Assembly: GCA_947247005.1 (NCBI GenBank)
Contig: OX365959.1
Span: 38,229,097-38,293,096 of the forward strand
DNA: 64,000 bases
Source of the DNA: Spisula solida
Lineage: Eukaryota; Mollusca; Bivalvia; Venerida; Mactridae
Direction of reading: 5' to 3'
Positions 21,660 to 34,300 of this stretch are shown here, in pieces. The translations under genes and the position numbers were made by a program. Position 1 is the stretch's first letter. The number at the start of each line of letters is the position of its first letter. The notes under the pieces are model-generated. The model saw nothing but the letters and a program-made list of their open reading frames with translations. It made no database searches and was not told the DNA's origin.

Positions 21660-22973
21660 TACTTGGCCGATTTCATAATAATTTTACAGACATGTTTAAT
21701 GGGTGACCCTCTCCAACAATTCCTAATTTTCATGTTGATTCTATAAACAACATGGCCGCTAGGGGTGGGGCTAATTTCCATTATATGTCAATATAGAAAA
21801 TTTTGAAAATCTTCTTCTCAGAAACTGCTTGGCCGATTTCATTATAGTTTCACAGACATGTTAAATCGGTGACCCTCTCCAAAACTATTAATTTTCATGT
21901 TGATTCCATGATAAACATGGCCGCCAGGGGCGGGGATAATTTCCACTGTATGACAATAAAGGAATCTTTGAGAATATTCTTCTCAAAAAAACTACTTGGC
22001 CGATTTCAATATGATTTCACAGATATGTTTAATGGGTGACCCCCTCCAACAATTCCTAATTTTCATGTTGGTTCCATAAAATACATGGCCGCCAGAGGCG
22101 GGGCTAATTTCCACTATATGACAATACAGAAAACTTCGAAAATCTTCTTCTCAGAAACTGCTAGGCCGATTTCAATATAATTTCACAAATATGTTTAATG
22201 GGTGACCCTTTCCGAAATTCCTAATTTTCATGTTGATTCAATATAAGACACAGCCACCAAGGGCGGGGCTAATTTCCACTATATGACAATATAGAACACT
22301 TAGAAATTCTTCTTCTCAGAAACTGCTTGGCCGATTTCAATATAATTTCACGGATATGTTTAATGGGTGACCCTCTCTAAAATTCCGAATTTACATGTTG
22401 ATTCCATGAAAAACATGGCCGCTAGTGGCGCGGCTAATTTCCACTATATATGACAATGTAGAAAACTTCTTCTCAGAAACTAAATGGCCGATTTCAATAT
22501 ACCTTGACAGAAATGTTCATTGGGTGGCCCACTACTAAATTCAAAACATTAACGCTGATTGCATAAAACCCATGACCACCAGTGGCGGGGCTAATTTCCA
22601 CTATATGGCTATATAGAAAACTTCAAAAATCGTCTTCTCAGAAACTGCTCACCTGATTTCAATATAGTTCCAGAGTAATGTACTATGAGTGACACTCTAC
22701 CAAATTCTAAATATGAATGTAGTTTGGTTGAAAAACATGGCTACCAGGGGCGGCGCTGGTTTCCACTATATGGCCATATATAGAAAATTCTAAATTATTT
22801 TTCTCAAAAACTACCTGCCCATTTTCAATATAATTCCATATGAATGTTCCTTGTTCTACCTAGTTCCTATTTTTGATGGTGATGATTAAAAAATAATGGC
22901 TGCCAGTGACCGACGGGACTTGAACATGTTTACGTAGATAGACACGTTACTCAGGTGAGCGACCTCTTGTTTT
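21660..22973. repeat. About 165-base tandem repeat, eight monomers, copy B
   Basis: Same block as in copy A with scattered substitutions and single-base indels. Confidence 0.8.
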
Positions 22974-24151
22974 TTCTATTTATACTATAAAGTGGACAAA
23001 TCACACACACAGGACTGTTGACTAAGGGGCTTCCGCCTCACAACGGACAGCGACTAATGTCACTAGGGGCTTAACGTTTGCAGTTTACCAAACCTCACAC
23101 TTACCCAATAGATAACCTTATAGAACAGGACAGTGTAAATAAAGTTTCCAACCATGTCATGCCCTCTTACAAAAAGGCCACAGTGACAGATAACAAAAAG
23201 ATGTAAAACATAAACCTTATATAAACACTGTATAGACAAGCATCAATACCAGCCGTCCAAAAAGGCTTGAGGTCAGGCATATAGAGTCGGCATATTGTCC
23301 GGTCATCGCACAATGAAATAGGAAGTATAATGGCGAGCTGAAAAATTACCATGCAGTCCTTTGTAAAATTAAAGGATCATATCATATGGCTGAGACAGCT
23401 TTATACTCGCTTCCTAAACTAAGACAACACCACAACACTTACGGAAATAGTAAACTTACCTCCAAATTTAAATTTGTTTATAAGACTTTAACAACTACAA
23501 TTAGTGGTCAATGGATCTGCAATATTAACAATGATTCCGTTAATGAACGCTTACAAAACCATACCAGTCCCAAATGTGTAGTTGTTTAAGCAATATAAGG
23601 AATTGGAATTTGAGCGTAAGTTTAAGATCTCTGTAAGTGCTTTGATAAAACAGTACACATATAGTAAGTGCTTTGATAAAACAGTTTCCATGAAACTATC
23701 ATTTAGTGGAATGAGAACTGTTTTGGATAGTAGGCCCTTATATCCAATGTTTAACGTTTTCGTTCTTGTTGCACCTGCTTTACGACGGTGTTTCGGACCC
23801 TGTCGTGTACAATTTAAGCAAAATGGCGCGCAGCGCGCATTTCACGATGTTCGATCGTTCTTCAATCCTGTACGGGTCTTTATTGACCCCGCATAGTGTG
23901 AGTTCTGTGTTTTATTTGTGTCATTTTATTTTATCTTTGTACGTTCTGTATAATTTTATAAACTGTAAGGTCATAACTCAAGACGGCCTGTCCAAATGTT
24001 TCGTAATCGACCGATTCGTACCCTACCATTTCGATCGTATTAAATTTCCCAAGTGTTTCGTACCATTACTAGTATTAAATTGTTTTCTGCACAATGAACA
24101 TGTCTGATCAGTAGTATCATGGTTTTATTCAGTAATTGTTAGCTAATTTAT
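22974..24151. other. Spacer between the two tandem-repeat blocks, copy B
   Basis: No gene recognised. The plus-strand frame from 23582 stops at 23896, as in copy A. Confidence 0.4.
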
Positions 24152-25212
24152 TATACCCCCAGATACAATGTACATAGTATATGGGGGCTATATCGAAGTC
24201 ATGCTTGATGTTAGTTGGTCTCTTGGTTGGTTGGTCTGAATAATTTTGTCCGCGCTATTACTCTGAATGCATTTGTCGGATTTTAATGAAACTTTGCATG
24301 ACTCATCAGCACCGAGTCTAGTTATGCATATCATCGGCGCTCGTAGGTCGGATAAATTTAAGGGAGTAATGGCCCTCTGTGTTGTGTTTTTACACTTATA
24401 ACACTTATAATTATTGTCCACGCTATGTCTCTGTAACCATTGGTCGGATTTCAATGCGACTACGCATGACTCATCAGTACCAAGACTAGTTGTGCATATC
24501 CTCGGCGCTTGTTGGTCGGACACATTTTAAGGGAGCTATGGCCCTTTGGTTTGTTTTTACACTTATAATTATCGTCCACGCTAGCTATTGCTCTGCAACC
24601 ATTGATCGGATGTCAATGAAACTTTGCATGACTCATCAGTACCGAGTCTAGTTGTCCATATCATCAGCGATCATTAGTCTGATAAAAGTTAAGGGAGTTA
24701 TGGCCCTTTTTTACACTTATAACACTGATACTTTTTGACCGCGCTTTTTATCGGTACCCATCGTCGGATTTCAATCAAACTTTGCATGACTCATCAGTAC
24801 CAATTCTAGTAGTCCATATCATCGGCGACCTTTACGGGAGTTATGGCCATTTTTTGACACGTATAACATAAATACTTTTTGACCGCGCTATTACTCGGTA
24901 AACATCGGTCGGATTTCAATCAAACTTCGCATGACTCATCAGTTCCTTGTATAGTTGTGCATATCTTCAGCGCACGTTGGTCCGGTTATTTTTAAGGGAG
25001 TTATGGCCCTTTGTTTGTTTACATATATACATTTTGTTATTACTATTTCTCTGTTACCAATGGTCTGATGTCAACAAAACTTTGCATAACTCATCAGTAC
25101 CAAGTCTAGTTGTGCTTATCATCGACACCAAATGTTGGATCAATTTTAAGGCAGTTATGGCCCTCTGTTTTAGTACACTCATAAATTTTGTCTGCACCTT
25201 TCCTCTATAATC
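24152..25212. repeat. Hairpin-headed 146-168-base tandem repeat, copy B
   Basis: Same block as in copy A but without the 62-base duplication. From about 24747 onward the sequence becomes almost identical to the block 15,500 bases to the right. Confidence 0.8.
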
Positions 25213-25540
25213 ATTGGTTACTTCCATTCACTTAAAATAATAACAAATACAGTGAGATATATATCACTAAATTTATTTAACTGAAATGCAGCTCAAATCT
25301 TATCTGAATGCTGAAACAACAATCAATGTAGCATAAAATACATACCATAACATTGCATGGGAAGTGGATACATACTGTATGATTATAAACAATTTTCAGT
25401 AACCTGTCTTCAATCCAGTGTAAATATCTAGAGACAAAAGTATCCCAAATCATATAAAGAAGTCATATAAACATGTATGAAGGTATGCATAATTTTGGGC
25501 CGTGTACAATCAAGCTGGGTTAAGGTTAATAGAGCGGTCA

Positions 25541-25647
25541 CATGAAACATGTTTTACAAAAAATTGACCAATGAAAACATGTTTTACAAAACAATATACC
25601 AATGAAAACATGTCTTTCTAACAATTGACCAATCATGTTTTACTAAA
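25541..25647. repeat. 30-base minisatellite cluster 1, spacer B
   Basis: Units of 'aaaacatgttttac' plus 'aattgaccaat'. Confidence 0.7.
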
Positions 25648-26770
25648 AATACTTAAGTAATTACATGCAAAAATCAGTTAATCCCAATATCGATCAACTG
25701 ATTCTAACACACATATGTAACAACCTTGAATTGATGAATGCACTTTAAATTAATAGAAAAGAATGACAATATCTGAGATTCAGCATTACATGACTGTGTA
25801 AAGCAAGTTGTATCATAATTACTGCACTGACGAAAGAGTGTGATGACTGTGATACTGCACCTGAAGGGTGTGATAACTGCAATAGCCCTTTCCCTCGATA
25901 ACGTCCCCTGATTTTTAATAATTCTACTTCCGGGGTGTCCTGACAAGATCGGTATGTAGTAACATAGTACAGAATGCAGCTATGTAGCATGTTGAAAGTA
26001 TTTTAGCTGTACAAAAGTGTTCTTATTTGTTATGTTTTTGGTATTATCTGTTAGAAAAAATAATTTTGTATCACATAGTGCTGTATTACATTAGAATATT
26101 GCGAAATCAATTGAATATATATTCGGGGTTAAACAATGTTTTGTAAATTATTTGGAATTAAAGAAAACATACCAAGGATATTGTTTGTTTGCTTATCACG
26201 ATAATAATCTTAGAAAGTATCTGGTAAATTAAGCAAACTGTTTAGATTTGTGTGTGCTCGATAGCGTTTTTAATTATTAAAAATGAAATAATCAAATTAT
26301 TTCACATCAATCTCTCCAGCGTACTACTACTATGATATTTGTTAAGTATTATATTATGGTATTTGTGAAATTGTACATATACATTGTCAATGGGGTTTTA
26401 AGATGTTGGCATATTCGTAAAAGATACCCGCAAATTTGTAAAAAAAAGTGTGATATGGTGTTTGTATCGCCCCTCCAATCCCGCGAATGAGTCACACAAT
26501 TCATGTATTAATTTATGCGCGGCTCAAGAGGGTGGTTCAGAACCCCTCAACCTCAGTTTAGTTTGGACTTTGATATGGATAACCCACAGAAAAAACAAAT
26601 AGAAAATGAAGGACATCATTTAGAACATATTTCCAGTAATTGTGTTTCGGCAAACTACGAAAGAACAAGAAACCATTTATTGGATATAAAAGATGTTGTA
26701 TCGTATGTAGCATAGGTGGCCGTATCAATATTTACAGTTGGGAGTAATATGTATTAAATAAATACTAAAA

Positions 26771-26849
26771 TGAAAACAGGTTTTACAAAGAATTGACCAA
26801 TAAAAACATGTTTTACAAACAATTGACCAAATAAAAACATGTTTTACAA
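26771..26849. repeat. 30-base minisatellite cluster 2, spacer B
   Basis: The first unit reads 'aaaacaggttttac', a change shared with spacers C and D but not A. Confidence 0.7.
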
Positions 26850-28176
26850 TTGTCAACTGCACAAATGTGCAGAATATTCAATCAACACTTCCCCTAGGTA
26901 TTAAAAACAACTTCAAAACATGAATAAAACATTGACAGCAAATTATAATTCATTAGTATAACTCACAAGAAACTATAATTTATTTGCTATCGTGGGGCAA
27001 ATAACAACTGGGTTTACTGATAGTTGATTACAGAATATTGCAAATTACATTTTAACAGAATTTTCATGTCAAGATAAATATTCCCAAACCGAAAATAAAC
27101 AAAGCTACATAAAAACCTGTTACACATACATTGTAGTGGTGCTTCAACCAGTGTTAAGAATGCAAACACCAGAAAAAACAACAGCAATACTACATTATGG
27201 AGAAAAAAGTTGAAAGATTCGAACAGAAAAATGGTAATCTGTGATAAATAACACAATTACTCCATGAAATACACGTCCGTATTTATTTACATGTATAAAT
27301 AATGAACAAAGCATGCTTCATGTTCCAAATCATAAAACCAGCAAACATTCCATCAGTTAGATAACAGGAACATGGTCAGTTATATACTTTAAGGGTGATT
27401 ACGGGTATGCAAGAACTATAAACAGTTAAAGAACCGTACAAAACATAACCTTTAAAACAGTCACACTCGATCAGTTTCAAAACTGATAACTTATAACAAA
27501 ATGATGGACAATATCATAGTACACATCACCTTTCATACCCAAGTACTACTACCAGTACGGTGAGCTGTTTTTGCCGTTATATTAACGATACATAGTATGG
27601 AGTATGACTTGCTTATATGTACAAAATATACGGTCATTAGCTGCATCTCGTGCGACGTTTCACTATAAACAAAGATGATAATACAAGTATTAACCAATCC
27701 AACAATAATAAAAACATTGCAAAATCTAACAAACCATAACACACACGCACAAACACCAACGTTCAGGACATGCTGTCATATAACTGTACTAGTAAGTTAA
27801 AACTGTCATAGTGGAATAACACTATTACCGCACAGTTTTACAGAACATGTTCAAACTATGACCATGCCCAGCATACTGTAGTGTATATGGTATAGACCGT
27901 AGTCATATTAGATATATAAGTCCGATTACTGCTACACAATGTCTATATATGTATATTCTCTATCACAGAACGATGCAACTAGTTAACACTATAATCCTCA
28001 CATTCCCTTACGTTGATAAAGAATACATTACAGCTCTACCGACATTTTTATCAATGTAATATTTATGCCATCACGTCCAACCTTCATATAGAGGAAAACA
28101 TCACCTGTTTTCTTATATATCATTTTTCCCTTCTTTATTCACTTTCTGATGCAGAAAATAATCCTCATCTGCTTAT

Positions 28177-28182
28177 TTTATT
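28177..28182 (-). terminator. Candidate polyadenylation signal, copy C
   Basis: AATAAA on the minus strand about 120 bases past the copy C stop. Confidence 0.35.
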
Positions 28183-28304
28183 GTTAGCTATTTTTTAGCT
28201 ACACACCTTTGTTTACATACGTAAACCTTGTGTATTTTGAAACCAAGGTAACTAAGTCCTTGATTTTCCAAGAGAAGAACCTGCAATATGTTGTTTGCAG
28301 ATTT

Positions 28305-28382
28305 TCAATGTGGTTCGGTCTGCCTCTGCTGTTTCTGCAGCTCAAGGAGACGTTCTAATGGTGACTGCGCTTGCCAGATCGA
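28305..28382 (-). CDS. SMG7: SMG7-like terminal exon 7, copy C
   Basis: 25 codons and TGA; a silent Arg CGC to CGT change shared with copy D. Confidence 0.86.
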   Translation of the reverse strand, partial: SIWQAQSPLERLLELQKQQRQTEPH

Positions 28383-31300
28383 CTGAAAATATACAGGAAC
28401 AGTATAACGACTTCTTGACTTTAGTCTGTTTAAGATTAGGCAGTGGCTAATTCTTCAGGGCCCGTAGGAATAGCCTCTCAGGCTATTATTACGGCTCTCC
28501 CGTAAGAATAGCAAAATCGCCTGTGACTGTCTATTCTTATGGCTGTTTTATTTAAATGTACCAATCTCTTTAAAGCGATTACCTAATATATGTATGCATT
28601 TGATTTGTTTCACGTTTTTATACTGGACACACATTTTCAGTATGCATTCAGTCTCATTTCAAAATGAATAAAACCACGTGTCAAAAGTTTTACTCTGTTC
28701 GAGGAGTCAAAACTTATATTAAGTCAACCAGCTAACAGGACAAAAATGACTGATGTCTTTGATATATAATGTGATAATTAATCCTCTTCTTTAATATAGT
28801 CATTATCATTGTAACTTTGATAAAAGAAATTTAAAGTAATTTTCGACCCGTACCTTAACAATAGAATGTTAATTAACATTAAGTGTTAAATTCCTAGTCT
28901 TTTCCTCGGAGCTGAATAGCAATAGTTAATTTGTAGTATAACGCGTAGAAGAGTCAATGAAATTTCTAGATTTTGAGCAACTGTGTATTTGCTGCAAATC
29001 AGCTAAACGGAAAATATACGCATTGTCATTATAACAACTACGAATTCCTCGTTAATTTCGTGATTGAAGAACAATTCTTGTCGTTCAAAGACTTAGAAAG
29101 TAAATTAGAAAAATATCAAGTCACAAAATGTTCAGTTTTACAGACATGATTTTAGATCCATTCAGACTCCGATGAACGAATTAGGTATAAATAACTGATT
29201 TACAGTTGTATTCATGGAGGCAGCGAGTTTACGTCATAAACATTCAAAGTAAGCCAATGTTTTTATCATACATCATAGGAGCGATAAGTGTTAATTCTGT
29301 TGTTAAGGTACAGATCGAAAATTAGGTATAGGAGATCGGTACATTTAACTTAAACTGCCATAAAAATAGTCACTCGCGGGCGGTTCCTATATCTCGAACA
29401 AAAAATTTACGCGGCACCCATCTCCCAAAACATCTCCATCGGAGCTAAATTCCATCACAAATAGTATCATGTGTCTTTAAGATAATTTCCATGGGATACA
29501 AGGATCAAAATTTGCATAACAAAATAGATAGATAGAAAAATACTTGAGATGCTTCGGGAGATTAGGGCATGATTCTCTTAACTAAAATTAGCATATTTTT
29601 TCAAACCTACGTTTCTATATTACCCCCACTTTGTTCCATTGTGACATACAAATACTTTTTGGAATAAATGGGACACAAAAAATGTAGCTGCTGACCAGAT
29701 TGTGAGATATATTCAACCACACACTGAAATTGACCATACATTGTACACCAGGGTACTGTTTTATCAAATGACTTACGGAAATCGTAAACTTACGATCAAA
29801 TTTAAATTCTTTATAATTTGTTTACAATTATAAAGTGTGGTAAAGGGATATGCAATATCAATACTGATTTAGTTAATAAACTCCTACAAACCATATCCAT
29901 CACCAATTTGCAGTAGTTAAAGAATTATAAAGAATTAAAATTTGAGCGTAACTTTATTATTTTCGTAAGTGCTTTGATAAAACAGTACCCAGGGTACTCT
30001 TTTAACAAACCACTCAAAACTCACGTTCAAATTTCAATTCCAAGAGAATTGAGTTGACCAATGGAAGGATTTAATTTTGGTTTTAAAAACATTGAATATA
30101 CTTTAATGGCTATTCTTACAGCTCTCCCGTAAGAATAGCAAAACAGCCCGCGAATGACTATTCTTACGGATGTTTTATTTAAATCATTCAATGTACCGAT
30201 CTCCTACTGAGTATAAGTAATTTTCGATCTGTACACGTGGTACCTTAACAATAGAATGTTAATCAACATTTGGTGTTAAATTATCGCTCCTATGATGTAT
30301 AATAAAAACAGTGACTTACTATGAATGTCTATAACCGGAACTCTCCGCCACCATGAATACAACTGTCAGTTATGTAACTATACCTAATTTGTTCATTAAA
30401 TTTTTTTTTCGAACAACGAGTTTTTGCAGACTGAATGGATCTATAACTATGCCAGTAAAACTGAATTGTGAATTTGATATTTTTCTTTACTTTCTAAGTC
30501 TTTGAAAGGCGAGAATTTTTCTCGAATACCGAAATTAAGAAGGAAGCCGTAGTGGTTATAATGACAATGCGTATATTTTCTGCTTAGCTTATATGCAGCA
30601 ATTACACAATTTAATTGACCCTTTCACGCGTTACACTACAAATTAACTTTTTGCTATTCAGCTCCATGGAACAGACTAGGAATTTAACACCTAATGTTAA
30701 TTAAAATCGTATTGTTAAGGTACATGTCGAACATTACTTATTATTTCTTTACTCAAAGTTACAATGATAATGACTATTATTAAGAAGAGGATAATTATCA
30801 CATTATACATCAAATTTATCAATCATTTCTGTCCTGTTTGCCGTTATATAAGTTTTAACATTGATGATAATTACAATACGACAAAATTTTTGACATGTGG
30901 GTTCAATCATTTTGAAATGAGCCTGAATGCATACTGAAAGTGTGTCCAGCTTCAAAACGTTAAACAAATCACATACATATATATATATCAGGTAATCGCT
31001 TTAAAGAGATTAGTACATTTAAATAAAACAGCCGTAGGATTGTCACTCAAGGGCGATTTTGCTATTCTTATGGTAGAGCCGTAAGAATAGCCACTGGGGC
31101 CCGTAAGAATAGCCACTGCCATATGCGTAAATACAATGAATTCGCACAACAAAATATTTGACAACAAAATATTTGACAATATATGGTTGTAGCGTTATTT
31201 ACACTGGGGACTGGTCAAGTGTGTTGAGCTTTAAGAATGTTTAAGGGCCTTACCTGAACATTGTTCTGGAAGAAGGGTCCATGTTGTGGGTGCTCTGTCT

Positions 31301-34300
31301 GCTTCATGCCTCGTTCATCTGCACTGCCAAATCTCAGCCCCATATCTAACCCCTGACCTTTGCCCTCTCCCATAATATATGCGTCAGAATTAGGGTCGGG
31401 TGAGTTACGTATACTACTGGACTCGGAGGAGAACGGTGAAGATCCCAGACCTGCAAGGGATAAAAACATTTAACTATGGTACTATAAAATATATACAGTA
31501 CAACCTTGTATGCCTAAAGACCTCTTCAATAATAAGAGAACCATAAAATTAAGAGTACATTTTTCAGGTCCTGAAAAGGTATTCAATATTGATCTTATCT
31601 TATTTGAGGATAAGGATGGCCAATCATATCACCTGTTACTGATCAAGAGTTTGATATAGTGTGATCTGATTGGTTGTCTGTCCTCATCCTTAAGTCAAAT
31701 AAGATCAAATTGAATATTGAATACTACCCCAGGTCAATTAATCAATCAGTAATTATTCTCAAATTATGAGCATTATAACAAATACAATATAACTGACCTA
31801 TTATCAGAATTACGGGTATGTAGTTAAATAAGCTAAGCAATCAGTGTCCAGAGTGAAAGGTCAAATAACAATTGTGTACAAAAACACTTACTTTTGGAGT
31901 CACAAGATGAGAGCCAGTGTGAACCACTGTAGAGAGACTGTGTTTTAAACATGGTTTTATTGTTAAACTTCAGCTCATGAAACTTCAAACGAGTATTAAC
32001 TTTGCCAATTCTTTGTATTGTTTAACCAAATAACTTTTATTATCTGCAGAAAAGTGCATTCTTTCTAGTGCAGAATTCAGAATTATTCCGGAATAATAGG
32101 ACCCCTAGATATTACGAAACAACTTACTTTTGGAGTCGCCAGATGAGAGCCAGGGTGAACCACTGAAGAGAGAGTATGTCCCTGGTGGTTGTTGCTGTGA
32201 CTGTGTGGATACAGGAGGTGCCTCATTCACCTTAGGTTCTATATCAATGTTCACTGCTGGAACTGACGAGCTGCAAACAAGAATGTATATCATCTAGCAT
32301 CAGAGTTTTGTTGAGATTTATTTTTGTGTTCAACTGAGAAAGTTTGAAAGAGACAGAAAATTTGCGTGATCTTTGTTATAAGAAATCTTTATGCACTACC
32401 CTAGCTCTTTCCAAAAAGACCCCTTGGTTCTTTAACGTGCCAGGTGTATAGCACCAATACAAGGCCGACTATCTCTGGGTTACCAACCAGTCCATCTCTA
32501 CTTGGGTGAGAAAAACTGTGAAGCGTTTCTGAAATGTCGAGTACCAGGCAGAGATTCGAACCAAGAACCTCAGGCTTGGTAGTTAAGAGCACTTAATACT
32601 CGGCCACTGTCAAAAAGCTGAAAGACCTAGTTTCAGCTATAAAAAAACTGAATATGAACTACTATGCAAAACACGTTCCAACCATGGCCATGTACTTTGT
32701 CAAGTTCAGGACACAAGTTACATTGTTATAAAACCCTGCTCAACAAGCACAGATGATACACTAGGTAAACTGAGTTTGATTCCTGTGTTTGCTTAGCCTT
32801 AGGTTACATTCATGCAGATAAACAAAGAGCATCTATTCTAGGGAAGTTTAATGCAAAAAGAGATTTCAGAAAAAATATTGTCTCTTTTAGGAGTGTAATA
32901 CAAGATTGAAACCCCCAAGTATTCAAACCGATCAAGCTTTAATATCGTTCTTGCTGAAAAGTAGATATGCATGACTATACGATTTTAGTAAATAAATATT
33001 AAAATAGAATACCTTCTTTGCGAAGAATAAAAGCTGTCTGGTTTCGGAGTACCCTAAAATAAGAAAACAAAATATTAGTATTGTATCAATTATAAGTTAA
33101 TTCTATTTTAATAATATTAGAAATGAAAGTGGCATGTTAAGATTAATTATATTTAAAAGATCCTAGAATTCCAGATAAGAGGCGTGAAGGCACTATTACA
33201 AATACAGGAAATGCTATAAATAACCAAACTGACCTAACACAATGGGTGTTACTACAGTTCAACAGATGGAAGCATACAGTAGCACCAGGGCTTTTTTTCG
33301 CTGAATTGTGAAGAGGCCCAAGCCCTTTTGTTTTGTGAAAATTCAGTAGGCGCGGAAACTTTTCAAATTGTGAAAAACTACGTTAAATCACCAAATTATG
33401 ATACAAAATTTTTCAGATATTGTTCATTTTTTGTCAACTTTTCCCAAACCTGCATGTATCTATGATATAATACCTTATATCAAGTCCTGTACAGGAATAT
33501 ATGACTGTTATCTCTAATTTGTTTGTTTGGTGCTTTGTGAAGTTGATTTTACAAAAACCATGACGCAAATTCTAATTGTGAATTAAGGGGCCTTTTAGGT
33601 TTGTGAAAGGGGCCTATAGCAAATTGTGAAGGGGCCTAATATAGGCCCCTCGTAAATAGTGAAAAAAAGCCCTGCAGAACAAACATGAGACTTCCCAGGA
33701 GCAATTGACAGCTCTTCAATATTGTAATCAATTGGGAAAGGTTTCATCAGTAACTAGATGTTACTTGTTCACACAGAAAATACGATTCTAACCTCAGCAT
33801 GACCTTGAAAGCTTGAAGCACCTATATGTGTGGGTGGTAGAACATTCTCCCTCGGTGGCTGCAAAGAAAACATGTAACAATGTAAACTCGTTGATATACA
33901 TTGGGGATATAATTTCATGGATTTCGTTTCGTGAATGATCTTCAATGAATAATAAGATGCAATTAAACTTTTACCACCTGGTTGTTTAGATGTGAAATAA
34001 AATTATTCAGTGATTTATTTTGTACTTGTAGTTCTGTTTGCATACAATGCCCGGGAATGTTAAGGTGACCGATTATACCAATATTAAAGAGGTCCAGTTT
34101 ACATTGGCTGCCATACTTGTTTTCAAGTTCAGTCAGGTACAAGACAATGTTTTTTGGGAAGTTTACTTGCATAGATCAATGTGTAATAAAACAATTATTA
34201 CATCTGTTTGATATTTAAATGATTTTTGATAATTTGTGTGAATTTTGACCTTTTTTTTCTTGAAATCCGAAATCCTACAAATTATGTTCCCACGAAATGC

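Larger units (their letters stand above)
25213..28304. other. Downstream flank / presumed 3' UTR of copy C
   Basis: No gene recognised. Contains minisatellite clusters and presumably the 3' UTR of copy C near its right end. Confidence 0.45.
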
